From: an uncultured Armatimonadota bacterium
GTDB lineage: Bacteria > Armatimonadota > Fimbriimonadia > Fimbriimonadales > Fimbriimonadaceae
Reading direction: 5' to 3'
Length of the DNA stretch: 64,000 nucleotides
Assembly (NCBI GenBank): GCA_903904815.1
Contig: CAIVDU010000057.1
Location: 1-64,000, forward strand
In this document: positions 34,778 to 43,965 of the stretch, in pieces
Numbering within the stretch: position 1 is the stretch's first letter
Layout of the letters: the number at the start of each line of letters is the position of its first letter
Translations under genes and position numbers: made by a program
Notes under the pieces: model-generated
What the model was told of the DNA's origin: nothing
The model's database searches: none
The model's input: the letters and a program-made list of their open reading frames with translations, nothing else

Positions 34778-36145
34778 ATGAAACGCAGGGACTTTTTGAG
34801 ACTCACCGGCGCCACGGTGGGTGCAAGCGCGCTAGCCGGAACGGCTTTAGGCGATCAGACGCCTCCTTTCCGAACCCCCCGAGCCAGCGGCAAGTCCGTC
34901 ATGGGACTCGTGACTCCGAAGATGGACGTCGTTCGAGTTGGTCTCATCGGAATTGGTGAGCGAGGATCCGGACATCTGAGCCATCTCCTGGCGCTCGAAG
35001 GGGTCGAGGTTCGGGCGATTTGCGACTCTCATGGCCCCACGCTTCAGGCGGGTCAGAAGCAGTTCACCGACAAGCACTTGCCGGTTCCGCCGAGCTATGG
35101 CAAGGACGAGTACGACTATCGGAACATGCTGGACCGAGACGATATCGATCTCGTCATGGTGGTAACCCCGTGGGAAAAGCACGTTTCGATGGCGGTCGAT
35201 GCCATGAACCGTGGCAAGCACGTTTTCACGGAAGTCCCTGCCGCCGTCACCGTGGAAGAGGCTTGGAAGCTGGTCGACACCGCCGAAAAGACTCAACGTC
35301 ACTGCATGATGATGGAGAATTGCTGCTACGGCCGGGAGGAACTCCTCGTCCTCAACATGTGCCGTCTCGGGCTGTTTGGAGAACTCCTTCATGGAGAGGG
35401 CGCCTACATCCACGACCTACGCACCCAGATGTTTCAACTCGACCACGGATGTGGTTCGTGGCGCACCGCTCACTACACCAAGCGAAACGGGAACCTCTAT
35501 CCCACGCATGGTTTGGGCCCGGTCGCTCAATACATGTCGATCAATCGCGGCGACCGATTTGACTACCTGACCTCGATGAGTTCTCCCGCTCGCATGCGCG
35601 ACATCTTCGCGAAAGAGCACTTCCCCGAAGACAGCATTCGGCGGAAGTCCAAATACGTCTGTGGCGATATCAACACCACGATCGTGAAGACTGCTCTCGG
35701 GCGAACGATCATGGTCCAGTGGGACGAGCAACTGGCCCGACCCTACTCTAGGTTGAACCTAATCCAAGGCACCAAGGGGGTCTGGGGAGGCTACCCCCAG
35801 CGAGTCGTCATCGAGGGCACGACCAAGACGGCCGAGGAATGGACCGAAGGGGAGGGATTGGAGACCTTCTACGATAAGTATGAGCACCCACTATGGAAGC
35901 GCGTGGGTGACGAGGCAAAGGTTCAAGGCGGCCACGGTGGCATGGACTGGGTGATGCTCTGGCGAGCCATCTATTGCCTTCGAAACGGCTTGCCTCTCGA
36001 TCAGTCGGTCTACGACGCGGCCGCTTGGTCGGTGATCTCCCCCCTGTCGGAGTGGTCGGTAGCTCACCGAGGCCAGAGTGTGGATGTCCCCGACTTCACG
36101 CGAGGGAAGTGGAAGACCACGGAGCCACTCGGAATCGTGACCTAA
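34778..36145 (+). CDS. GH109-like Gfo/Idh/MocA-family oxidoreductase, Tat-exported
   Basis: 455 residues. N-terminal twin-arginine signal MKRRDFLRLTGATVGASALA. The NAD-binding motif 'VRVGLIGIGERGSGHL' (48-63) starts a Rossmann domain, followed by the 'VVTPWEKHVSMAVDAMNRGK' and 'EVPAAVTVEEAW' blocks and 'CMMMENCCYGREELLVLNM', which match glycoside hydrolase family 109 (alpha-N-acetylgalactosaminidase using NAD+). Such enzymes cleave glycosides by a redox-elimination mechanism with tightly bound NAD. Function by homology; a plain dehydrogenase cannot be excluded. Ends in a bidirectional terminator. Confidence 0.88.
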   Translation: MKRRDFLRLTGATVGASALAGTALGDQTPPFRTPRASGKSVMGLVTPKMDVVRVGLIGIGERGSGHLSHLLALEGVEVRAICDSHGPTLQAGQKQFTDKHLPVPPSYGKDEYDYRNMLDRDDIDLVMVVTPWEKHVSMAVDAMNRGKHVFTEVPAAVTVEEAWKLVDTAEKTQRHCMMMENCCYGREELLVLNMCRLGLFGELLHGEGAYIHDLRTQMFQLDHGCGSWRTAHYTKRNGNLYPTHGLGPVAQYMSINRGDRFDYLTSMSSPARMRDIFAKEHFPEDSIRRKSKYVCGDINTTIVKTALGRTIMVQWDEQLARPYSRLNLIQGTKGVWGGYPQRVVIEGTTKTAEEWTEGEGLETFYDKYEHPLWKRVGDEAKVQGGHGGMDWVMLWRAIYCLRNGLPLDQSVYDAAAWSVISPLSEWSVAHRGQSVDVPDFTRGKWKTTEPLGIVT

Positions 36146-36163
36146 CGAGGTTTCCACAAAGCA

Positions 36164-36198
36164 AAAACTCCCGACCGCCCAAGGCGATCGGGAGTTTT
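36164..36198. terminator. Bidirectional terminator between convergent genes
   Basis: 11-bp stem (36164-36174 with 36188-36198) with further internal pairing GCC/GGC; runs of T follow on the plus strand and TTTTT on the minus strand, so it can end both the GH109-like gene and the prepilin gene. Confidence 0.88.
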
Positions 36199-36225
36199 CT
36201 TGCTTTAGGATTTAGCTCGCAGAGC

Positions 36226-37143
36226 TTAGTTGCAGCCCGTGCCCCATGCGGCAGGAGCCGGGTACCACTTGTCTCCGTACTCGTAAGCGCTTGGGTTCAG
36301 CGTTGCGCCAACGTTCTGGTACTTCGCGTGTCCGTCAGCGAACGAGTAGTTCGCGCCCTGGTTTCCACTGTGTCGGTCGAAAGCGACTCGAAGGATGTCG
36401 TAGGTCTTGAAGAGGGACTTGGAAGGATTTCCGAGTCCGAGTGCCTTCACCTGGGCATATTCGGTGTTTACGACTGCGAGAGGGAACTGGCTATACTGGC
36501 CGCCAGACGGTGGGTAGGCAACTTCAGTCCAAGCGTTACAAGGCTGCGAGGGGAAGAAGCCGCTGGTTCCCTTGTGTCGGTCGCCAGCAATCAGGTTGTT
36601 GCGGTGCTCGCCAACCAGAATCTGGTTGGAAGGGCTGGAGAACGATCCCAGGTTGACCGGGTACCAGTCGTGGGCAGGAAGCGCGTTGTAGATCGGAATG
36701 TAGCTGTTAACCTGGGCGGCCCAGTCGCAATACATCTGACCCGAACCGTTTAGCTTGCCAACATCGGAAATGCCGTTGGGGCAGACCGAATCCGTGGTGA
36801 TCGGATTAGGATCGGAAGGGCAAGTGAAAATGTTCCAGTTCTTGATATAAGGCTGAATGAGGTAGGTCCAGTGAATCTGGAACTGACCCGTATTGAACGG
36901 CTGAGTTGTAGCCGCGCTCTCCCAACTGGTCTGGCAGAGGGTGTCGTCGAAGTCTCCGGCGTACATGTACAGGCCGAGGGCAATCTGCTTGCTGTTGCTG
37001 AGACATGCCGTCTTCTTAGCAGCCTCTTTAGCCTGGGCGAAAACCGGGAAGAGGATGGCCGCGAGAATGGCAATGATGGCAATGACAACGAGGAGCTCAA
37101 TGAGCGTGAATGCCTTCGTTCTGGACGTATTTGAAAACCGCAT
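36226..37143 (-). CDS. DUF1559-type prepilin-like protein
   Basis: 305 residues. Type III prepilin signal with cleavage site near '[20 protein letters not shown]' (10-29), then the '[20 protein letters not shown]' helix, and a C-terminal 'FADGHAKY' end of the H-Xn-DG type. Here the histidine is separated from DG by eleven residues ('[16 protein letters not shown]') instead of nine. Such proteins occur in large paralogue sets in Armatimonadota and Planctomycetota and are presumed pseudopilins of a secretion or surface system. It is alone with its own terminator. Confidence 0.9.
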   Translation of the reverse strand: MRFSNTSRTKAFTLIELLVVIAIIAILAAILFPVFAQAKEAAKKTACLSNSKQIALGLYMYAGDFDDTLCQTSWESAATTQPFNTGQFQIHWTYLIQPYIKNWNIFTCPSDPNPITTDSVCPNGISDVGKLNGSGQMYCDWAAQVNSYIPIYNALPAHDWYPVNLGSFSSPSNQILVGEHRNNLIAGDRHKGTSGFFPSQPCNAWTEVAYPPSGGQYSQFPLAVVNTEYAQVKALGLGNPSKSLFKTYDILRVAFDRHSGNQGANYSFADGHAKYQNVGATLNPSAYEYGDKWYPAPAAWGTGCN

Positions 37144-37384
37144 GACCTTAACAGTTCACCGGTGGATTGTTGTGGGACTGTTAAGGGCTCGTTATGCGAT
37201 TGTTAAGAAATCTATTGAGCGTTAAATACCGCAATACAGCTTGGCGTACGCGGTCGCATGAGCCCAGGTTCAATTTGAGGCTGACGCTCGCCTGAAATGC
37301 AAGCTCAGCTTTGTTTGAACTCGCCTGATCCAGTCGCATCGACTCAGGTCAACCCGACAAAACACTTAAAAAACCTTAACGAAG

Positions 37385-37828
37385 TCAGCGTTTGAAAACG
37401 GCAAGTCCAGACTTCTTCTTTTTAGCCTTGTCCTTCTTCGCGGAACGGGCACTTCGCATGTCTTGGACCGCTCGCATGATCTTCATGGCGGTGAGGACGC
37501 CCGTAACGATGGGGGACACCTTTTCAAACTGGCGCGAGGCGGTGGCCGCTACCAACTCGGCGGAGCCAGCGACGTGCTTAGCGTTTCCGCCGACTGATTG
37601 GACGGTATTGCGGACGCTCTCCGCGACCTCTTCAACCCTTTCCGCAACGGCCTGTACTTTTGTGATCAACTCTTGGGTCGACTTTTCAAGCGCGGCAATC
37701 TTCGGATTGAGATCCTTGAGGAGTCGCACCATGGCGATGGCGACCACGATTCCAGCCAGGAACAGCAGCGTGTTCATAAAGAAGAACAAGCCGGATAGAA
37801 CCAGCCACCAAGTTGGAATCTCTGTCAT
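37385..37828 (-). CDS. DUF948-like membrane-anchored coiled-coil protein
   Basis: 147 residues. One membrane helix (about 8-34), a long amphipathic coiled coil ('AALEKSTQELITKVQAVAERVEEVAESVRNTV' region), a hydrophobic stretch 'VSPIVTGVLTAMKIM' and a lysine-rich tail. This is the layout of DUF948 proteins, which I know only as uncharacterised Gram-positive-type stress proteins. Its start overlaps the stop of the 843-residue gene (ATGA), so they are translated together. Confidence 0.65.
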   Translation of the reverse strand: MTEIPTWWLVLSGLFFFMNTLLFLAGIVVAIAMVRLLKDLNPKIAALEKSTQELITKVQAVAERVEEVAESVRNTVQSVGGNAKHVAGSAELVAATASRQFEKVSPIVTGVLTAMKIMRAVQDMRSARSAKKDKAKKKKSGLAVFKR

Positions 37829-40356
37829 GCCATCACCTTAATCTCGATCCTCGTGGTTGAGCGCGGATTAAGCTTAGCCGAACTCTCCAATCTTCCTTCC
37901 GCTCCTTCAACTTCAGAGCCGTTAACCGTGAATCGGGTTCCCCAGAGGCCAGCGATCTCAAACTGACACTCCATCACCTTGTCGGAAGGGTTCTCCACGG
38001 AAAGTACCGCAGACCGTTTTCGCCCGTCCAGTCGCATCTCGAGGATGCGTCCATTCTGGATTTCGACTTCGACGCCCACGTGGCGAATCACAATACGTCG
38101 ACCGATTCCATCCCAAGGCTTGACGACAAATGTTTCGTCTGAGCCATCGGTCTCGGCTTCGAAGAAGCAGCCGAACGTTTGAACTCCAGAAACGCGACTT
38201 GGCAGGATGTAGCTGGTAGCTCCTCGAAGATAGGCGTACAAACCGGCCCCGATGTCGCCGGTTGTCCAACTCACCCCGAACTGCCGGCTGGCGGCATCCG
38301 GGCAGAATCCCATCCCGGCCGCGCCATCGCTACGCACCAACGCCCAAACCCCCATTAACCCGCCGAAGGCTAATCGAAGACGATTCTCGTCGATCGAATC
38401 GGAGTCTCGGTCCAAGGTGCTGAGAAACATGAGGGAAGTCGCCACGGTGGTTGGTCCGAGGCACATTTCTCCCTTGTCGCTCATAGCCGGGTGGGGAAGG
38501 GAGTCAGGCTCCTCGGTCCACCGTTTGTCGCTGCCGTAGGACCACCAACTCGGACTTGGGTTCCGAGCCGCGAAAGCGTAGCGAAGCGTGCGCTCCTTTT
38601 TCTTCTCGTCCTGACTGAGCTGAGCCGCTGCGAAGCTCTCCTCGAAACCACCCGGACTCCAGATCGATTCTCCGTTAAACGGATACTTGCGAGCTTGAAT
38701 TTGGTCGATTCGATTCTTGAGAGCGTCTCGGAGTTCCGGGTGCTCCATGATGCGGTAGGCGTGCGACATCAATGGAATCCCATTTCCTTCCGAAGTCGCG
38801 CAGTGCTTCATCATCGCCTTAAGGCAGTTTCGAGCCCTTTGCGCATAGTCCTCGGCTGATCTCGCCGTGGAGCCGTAGCCGGCAGCGATCCGGGACATCG
38901 AGTCATAGACGCAGGCCACCAGAGGATAGAGCTGAGCTCGCCCGGTGTGAACCGCAACCCCTAGGGGATTGGGAAGCAGCGCTCCGATACTGTGATCGCC
39001 CGGATTGAGCAGCTTCTGTTCTAAGAAGTCGGCCAAATAGGAATCGAGCAGTTGAATCTGGAGCGCTTCAGGATAGATCGTGTTTTTCTCGGCCAGGAAC
39101 AGCGCATCGGATAGGCCGCTCTCGATTCCAAATGGAGTAGAGAAGGAGTCGGGGTCCGCCATCGCGGCGCCATCCTCAATGTTCGCGGGCACGATCGCAT
39201 GGTAGAAGGGGCCAGCTTCTTCGATAAACTGCTGCTGAACGATCCAGTCCGCCCGTCGCTGAATGAGTTCAGCGATCGGTTCGGTAAGGAGCAAGTGAAC
39301 TTCCGACTCTCGGCCGTTGGTGTCCTCGAAACCGACTCGAATCGCGCCCGGACCGCTTGGTCGGACGAAACAGAACCCGCCATTTTCATCGGCATCGGTT
39401 TCGAGCTCAGTCTCGACGTCGGCGAAGAAACGAGTCGGGGTTGCTCCCGATATCTCGATGGCCGCTCCAACTTCAGCGGGCGCAACCGCTGCCGGGAAGA
39501 GTCGAATGTGAGGGCGACCCATGCCGACTAGGGAAGGGCCCAGACCATCGGTCGTGACGAAGCGAGTGTAGAACGTCCTCGATTCACCCGGTTCCAGCAC
39601 GAGACTCGTGTGTCCGCTGACCCATTCCGGCCATCCTTCTCGTTCTATCGCAGCGCGGCTGTGGACGTAAACAACCGGAATCCCCTCCCACCGCAATGGT
39701 GTTGTGAGAGACGCGGGCACATGGTTGAAGAACTCCCACTTGGTGTCCTCGCCCGGATAGATAAGCAGACTGGGCGGACGAGCATTCATTCGTTGCGCGT
39801 AAACGTAGCTGGCTGCCCCCCCAATGAACTTGTGGACATAAACGCGATCCCTAAAGAGTTCGCGAGTCCCATCGTCGGTGCGAGGAAAGCCTTCGTAGAC
39901 GTTGTTCAGCGCCAGCGGAAACCCGAGTTCCCCGATCTCGACACTTCGGCGGCTTCGATTCTTGAGCGTCAATTCCCACGAGATCTGAGGGAGCGGCCCT
40001 GGGATCTCGATGAATTTGCCGGAGGCCGTGATCTCCTCGACAATCCCGAGATCGTATTCAAAACTGACCGACATCCCGTCTTCGTCGTCCATGGACGACT
40101 CCGCGCGCGTGTTTCGAGCGAGGATCCACGGGTCCTCTGGTCCGAATCGAACTCCGAGAAGAAACGTGCCTGGCAAGTAGTCCTCGGAGACCTCTTCGCC
40201 CATCATCACGGGCGGCGCCGCGAATTGGTATTCCTCGTGTTCGTCGGGCGCAAGCGGATCGCTGGCCCAGAGTTGTTGGATCCTTCCTCCAGGTCCAAAC
40301 TCCATCGATATCAGCGTGCCGTTAAGTTCTGGGCGATCCAGTCCGAAGTCGTCCAT
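37825..40356 (-). CDS. Large unknown protein, DUF5695-like, probable carbohydrate-active fold
   Basis: 843 residues without a signal peptide. N-terminal half: beta-sandwich-like with a 'GPGGRIQQLW' opening and 'SWELTLKNRSRRSVEIGELGF'; middle: helical region 'ERRADWIVQQQFIEEAGPFY'-like through 'NPSPSWWSYGSDKRW', which looks like an (alpha/alpha)6 barrel of glycoside hydrolases; C-terminal: a beta domain. I lean to DUF5695, a family without known activity, on memory only. It stands between a GH4-like gene and a coupled DUF948-like gene. Catalytic residues cannot be named. Confidence 0.55.
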   Translation of the reverse strand: MDDFGLDRPELNGTLISMEFGPGGRIQQLWASDPLAPDEHEEYQFAAPPVMMGEEVSEDYLPGTFLLGVRFGPEDPWILARNTRAESSMDDEDGMSVSFEYDLGIVEEITASGKFIEIPGPLPQISWELTLKNRSRRSVEIGELGFPLALNNVYEGFPRTDDGTRELFRDRVYVHKFIGGAASYVYAQRMNARPPSLLIYPGEDTKWEFFNHVPASLTTPLRWEGIPVVYVHSRAAIEREGWPEWVSGHTSLVLEPGESRTFYTRFVTTDGLGPSLVGMGRPHIRLFPAAVAPAEVGAAIEISGATPTRFFADVETELETDADENGGFCFVRPSGPGAIRVGFEDTNGRESEVHLLLTEPIAELIQRRADWIVQQQFIEEAGPFYHAIVPANIEDGAAMADPDSFSTPFGIESGLSDALFLAEKNTIYPEALQIQLLDSYLADFLEQKLLNPGDHSIGALLPNPLGVAVHTGRAQLYPLVACVYDSMSRIAAGYGSTARSAEDYAQRARNCLKAMMKHCATSEGNGIPLMSHAYRIMEHPELRDALKNRIDQIQARKYPFNGESIWSPGGFEESFAAAQLSQDEKKKERTLRYAFAARNPSPSWWSYGSDKRWTEEPDSLPHPAMSDKGEMCLGPTTVATSLMFLSTLDRDSDSIDENRLRLAFGGLMGVWALVRSDGAAGMGFCPDAASRQFGVSWTTGDIGAGLYAYLRGATSYILPSRVSGVQTFGCFFEAETDGSDETFVVKPWDGIGRRIVIRHVGVEVEIQNGRILEMRLDGRKRSAVLSVENPSDKVMECQFEIAGLWGTRFTVNGSEVEGAEGRLESSAKLNPRSTTRIEIKVMA

Positions 40357-40380
40357 TTGGTTTGCCGAGGGTACCCGTCT

Positions 40381-40968
40381 TTAGGAGGATTGGACGTAAT
40401 CAGCAGTTGTCGGATTGTCGAGCCAGGCCTTGAATGGGCTGTTTTTGCACGCGCGCATGAGATCGAAAGGATATTCCTCTTCGTTTAGCCATCGAAGGAG
40501 TTGAAGCGGAAAGGACGCTCGGTCTTCTTCCGACAGTTCCGCTGGCCAGTTGAGATGATAGTAGCCGTCAATGGCAATAGGTTCTCGCTGCAAGCTCAGG
40601 ATCGAGGCTTCCGGGTGTTCTTGCAGTTTCAGAAGTTGAATTGCTTGCTCGATCGAGTTTTCCTCAGCCGCAACTTCCCTCGACTTAAGCAGCCGACTCG
40701 CACAGTTGCGGCTCATCGAAACCACGATGAGGTCGGCGTCGGCGAGGGCTTCTTCAGGAGATTCAGTCGACATCACCGAATGAGGCGCCTTCGATGCAAG
40801 AAAACACTTCCGAGCGAACCGATCAAATCCATCAAGGCGCTCGAGATCCGAGTCGTACAATCGGATCTCAAACGGTCGCTCGCCAAAGTATCCGGCCAGC
40901 GTCGCCAGGATCGAAGCGCCGCATCGGACATTGCCGATTCCAATTAGGGCCAGTCGAACTGCACTCAT
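40381..40968 (-). CDS. Short GH4-like NAD-binding protein
   Basis: 195 residues. The opening 'VRLALIGIGNVRCGASILATLAG' with 'FEIRLYDSDLERLDGFDRFA' and 'EALADADLIVVSMSRN' matches the Rossmann half of glycoside hydrolase family 4 (6-phospho-glucosidase type: NAD plus sugar binding). The second, catalytic half of a GH4 enzyme (about 250 more residues) is absent and no continuation is seen, so this is a truncated or independently evolved dinucleotide-binding protein. ATG at 40968 is preferred over 41025. It lies 25 bases upstream of the 843-residue gene. Confidence 0.6.
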   Translation of the reverse strand: MSAVRLALIGIGNVRCGASILATLAGYFGERPFEIRLYDSDLERLDGFDRFARKCFLASKAPHSVMSTESPEEALADADLIVVSMSRNCASRLLKSREVAAEENSIEQAIQLLKLQEHPEASILSLQREPIAIDGYYHLNWPAELSEEDRASFPLQLLRWLNEEEYPFDLMRACKNSPFKAWLDNPTTADYVQSS

Positions 40969-40984
40969 GGAAGGGTTGTTCCGG

Positions 40985-42112
40985 CTAGGACTCGACCGGC
41001 TTAAACTTGGGCCGTTCCGTAGCATCGCCTATTCGGGTCAGATCTTTTCGAGCGTAACCGAGGATCGACGCTTGCTGAGCAAGCTTTCCGGCAATCTCCT
41101 TGAAGGACTCCGCCTGTCGTCGCTCAGGATGGGCCACCACACTCGGAACGCCCTTGTCTCCGGCTTGGCTCACCGTTGGATCGAGAGGAATCGAACCCAG
41201 ATACGGAATTTTGTACTCGGCGGCCAGTTCTTCACCCGAAGATCCAGAGAAGATAGGGGTCACGGTATTACAGGTCGGACAGGCAAACCCAGCCATGTTT
41301 TCGACGACACCCATGATGGGGGCATTGAGTCGTCGGAACAGATGCACTGATTTGCCGGCAATGTTGGAGGCGACGTGGTGGGGAGTGGTCACGATGACCA
41401 CGCCGGTCAGGGGAGCTAACTGGGCGAGAGACATTGGGGCGTCGCCGGTTCCTGGCGGAAGATCGACGAGTAGGTAATCCAGTTCACCCCACTCCACGTC
41501 GGCAAGGAGTTGACGAACGGTTCCGGCCACCATTGGGCCGCGCCATAGCACCGCCTTTCCTTCTTCAAGGAGGAAGCCGAGCGACATCAGCTTTACGCCG
41601 TATCGCAGGATAGGAACGATCTTGCTCTGGCCAGTGTCAGGATCGGTACGCGTGAAGGGCTGTTCCCCTGCTGCTCCCATCATCATCGGAATCGACGGCC
41701 CATAAACGTCGGCGTCCATGAGTCCTACGCGGGCGCCAGACTGAGCCAGAGCGACCGCGAGGTTCACGGTGACCGTACTCTTTCCGACGCCTCCCTTTCC
41801 GGAGGCGATGGCAATGCAGTGCTTTACGTCGGGAATGAGATCGTCTTGCTTGGTCTCGCGTGTTCGCACTTGGGCGGTCATCTCGACCTGCACTGAGTCG
41901 ACGCCCTCTATCGCGAGGACGTGACCTTCGGCCTCGCTCTGGAGAATCTCCTTCACCGGACAAGCAGGCGTGGTGAGTTCAATTGTGAAGGCGATTTTGG
42001 CGCCATCGAGAACGAGGTTCTTGACGAATCCAAGGGTAACGATATCGCGATGAAGGTCGGGGTCGACCACCTTTCTCAGGGCATCAAGCACCTGCGTCTC
42101 GGTTACGGGCAT
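40985..42112 (-). CDS. apbC: Mrp/ApbC-type iron-sulfur cluster carrier ATPase
   Basis: 375 residues. N-terminal MIP18/DUF59 domain (1-80, 'VDPDLHRDIVTLGFVKN'), then the deviant Walker A SGKGGVGKST (104-113), Walker B 'LLVDLPPGTGDAPM' and the paired cysteines 'FACPTCN' that carry a labile [4Fe-4S] cluster. It moves Fe-S clusters to apo-proteins in the cytoplasm. Neighbours: the GH4-like gene 17 bases downstream and a sigma-factor gene upstream. Demand for clusters could include PurF and the Rieske protein of this window, though that is only context. Confidence 0.94.
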   Translation of the reverse strand: MPVTETQVLDALRKVVDPDLHRDIVTLGFVKNLVLDGAKIAFTIELTTPACPVKEILQSEAEGHVLAIEGVDSVQVEMTAQVRTRETKQDDLIPDVKHCIAIASGKGGVGKSTVTVNLAVALAQSGARVGLMDADVYGPSIPMMMGAAGEQPFTRTDPDTGQSKIVPILRYGVKLMSLGFLLEEGKAVLWRGPMVAGTVRQLLADVEWGELDYLLVDLPPGTGDAPMSLAQLAPLTGVVIVTTPHHVASNIAGKSVHLFRRLNAPIMGVVENMAGFACPTCNTVTPIFSGSSGEELAAEYKIPYLGSIPLDPTVSQAGDKGVPSVVAHPERRQAESFKEIAGKLAQQASILGYARKDLTRIGDATERPKFKPVES

Positions 42113-42238
42113 ATGGAATCAGGGTACCCGTCGAAAAATCAACTCCGGCCTTGCCGACCCGTGTCTCGAAATAAACGACGAGTAGAAGAAAACTTCTACC
42201 CGTCTTGGTCTGTTTAGCAAGAGGCAAGCGCCAGAGTA

Positions 42239-42850
42239 TTAGCCCATTGCCGGATACAGGTCCTTCTTGAGTAAGGCACGTGCCCTGAAAAGCCAGCTCT
42301 TGATGGTGCCTTCAGGTTTGTCAAGCTTCTCGGCGATCTCGGTGACATCCATGTGCTTGAAGTGGCGCATGAGAATAATGTCTCGGTATCGGTCTGGAAG
42401 TCGGCCGATGGCGTCGAGGATCTGCCCTTGTCGGATCGATCCTGTTGCGGTGTCGTCAACCTCCTCAGCATTGCTGAGCATGTACTCGTGGCCATCGAGA
42501 GAATCTCCCTCGCGGCGGCGGGTTCGTACTGCGTCTACGCAGCAATTGGCGCAGATTCGGCAAAGCCAAGGTTTGAGAGGTCGCTCAGGATCGAAGTCCT
42601 TGAGCGCGCGGAAAGCTTTTACTAGAGTCTCCTGGACTGCGTCGCTGGAGTCGTCCGAGTTCCGTAACATTCGCATCGCGAGACTACTGAGCACTGGTCG
42701 GTAGATGTCCGAGATGATCTCGAAGGCGATCTGGTCGCCCTCCGATGCTCGAACGATCAGATGGGATTCCCAGCTCAGGAAACGAGTTGACTTCATTGAA
42801 TAGATGTCTTCCTCCGAAGACGACTCCATTCTAGGCATGGGCGCGTACAT
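42239..42850 (-). CDS. RNA polymerase sigma factor, ECF type
   Basis: 203 residues. Region 2: 'IAFEIISDIYRPVLSSLAMR', 'AVQETLVKAFRALKDFDPER', 'LKPWLCRICANCCVDAVR'; region 4: 'LPDRYRDIILMRHFKHMD' and helix-turn-helix 'VTEIAEKLDKPEGTIKSWLF'. It has no region 3, as usual for ECF sigma factors. No anti-sigma gene adjoins it; the nearest is the one 1.1 kb away at 43966-44817, on the other side of a plus-strand gene. Start could also be Met8 (42829) or Met19 (42796). Confidence 0.9.
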   Translation of the reverse strand: MYAPMPRMESSSEEDIYSMKSTRFLSWESHLIVRASEGDQIAFEIISDIYRPVLSSLAMRMLRNSDDSSDAVQETLVKAFRALKDFDPERPLKPWLCRICANCCVDAVRTRRREGDSLDGHEYMLSNAEEVDDTATGSIRQGQILDAIGRLPDRYRDIILMRHFKHMDVTEIAEKLDKPEGTIKSWLFRARALLKKDLYPAMG

Positions 42851-42966
42851 CTGCCAAGGACACGGACAAAAGTTGAGTCAATGGGCCTAATTCAACAGGG
42901 CGAACAGAAACCTACCAAACAACTTCGAAGTCCTACACGTTGATAGCTGCTAAGGAGCTAGCAATA

Positions 42967-43884
42967 ATGACAGTATTGACCAGAGCGGATTACCCCAAGC
43001 ATTACGATGTGATGCCCGCGAAACAGCTAGTTTACAAAGCGATGGTGGCAATGCCGGCGATTTGTCTTGCCGGACTTGGGGCGAAGGCGCAGATCGAATA
43101 TGATCCCTACGAATTCGTGACGCCCACACCGAAGCAAAACGAAGCGATTCTCGCATACACAGATGTGGTCTCCAAATCGGAGCATGCTGAGAGATTGGCT
43201 TACACGTCCGGATACCTCACCGCAACACGAGCGGTTGGTCTTATGTGGGTCGATGGAGCAAAGTCTGGGAAGTTGGTTCCACTGGTCCCCGTAAGCTACG
43301 ATGACACGTCACGAGATGGAATTAAGGCTGAAATCACGCAAAGGAACCAATCGATCTGCTCGTCTCTGATCTACAACGCGAACCAAGAAAAGTTTAAGGG
43401 CGACTATGCCAATGCGGTTTCCGATTCTCTGATGGGCATCCGGGTGGCCCAAGTTCTGAAATACTCCGACTATCCGTCGGTCATGCAGGCTGGCCTCTAC
43501 GAGCGTCGTGCACTCAAGGTTCTGATCGACGCCCTGCCGCACGTTCCGGGCGCACAGCGAAGACAAATCGCTGCCGAACTGGTGAACCTGAAGCCGAAGG
43601 CAGAGCGCCTTCAACAAGTTGCCGGTTTAGAGCGGTTCATGTTCATCGACTACTTGAGAAGAATGGGAGTCGATGCCACCCGAATCGAGTCAGTCAGGCC
43701 GTTCGCCAGTACGACGGTGGCCCTCCCCACGAATCAATTCCGTGGTTCACTCCTTGCCAGTGCAAGGGACGATACTCTTCCGGCGACCGAGCAGTTGGAG
43801 CAATTGGCGCGCAGCGAGGAGACTGACGTTTCGAACTTCTATGGTAAGGCGATTCTCGCAACGCAAGCGCCCGTAGCCAACTGA
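42967..43884 (+). CDS. Hypothetical secreted protein divergent from the ECF sigma gene
   Basis: 305 residues, no family recognised. ATG at 42967 has AAGGAG at the right distance upstream (nine bases), unlike the TTG at 42940. An N-terminal hydrophobic segment 'LVYKAMVAMPAICLAGLGAKAQ' looks like a signal peptide, and the mature part is helical ('DYANAVSDSLMGIRVAQVLK', 'RRQIAAELVNLKPKAERL'). Because the 116-base gap is shared with the sigma gene, it may be part of that regulon; not tested. Confidence 0.6.
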   Translation: MTVLTRADYPKHYDVMPAKQLVYKAMVAMPAICLAGLGAKAQIEYDPYEFVTPTPKQNEAILAYTDVVSKSEHAERLAYTSGYLTATRAVGLMWVDGAKSGKLVPLVPVSYDDTSRDGIKAEITQRNQSICSSLIYNANQEKFKGDYANAVSDSLMGIRVAQVLKYSDYPSVMQAGLYERRALKVLIDALPHVPGAQRRQIAAELVNLKPKAERLQQVAGLERFMFIDYLRRMGVDATRIESVRPFASTTVALPTNQFRGSLLASARDDTLPATEQLEQLARSEETDVSNFYGKAILATQAPVAN

Positions 43885-43907
43885 TTTCGAAAGTCAGGCA
43901 GTTGCAC

Positions 43908-43942
43908 AAAGAGGTCGAATCTCTATGAGATTCGACCTCTTT
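43908..43942. terminator. Strong bidirectional terminator
   Basis: Perfect 16-bp inverted repeat (43908-43923 with 43927-43942) around TAT, with AAA/TTT at the stem base. It separates the convergent genes 42967-43884 and 43966-44817. Confidence 0.9.
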
Positions 43943-43965
43943 GTTCTGTTTGAAGCGGTTCCTAA

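Noticed and set aside
35974-36753. 259-codon plus-strand frame spanning the GH109-like end and the prepilin gene
   Set aside because: It crosses the strong bidirectional terminator and runs antisense to the prepilin; a shadow.
39610-40488. 292-codon plus-strand frame
   Set aside because: Antisense to the 843-residue gene, whose own frame is far more protein-like.
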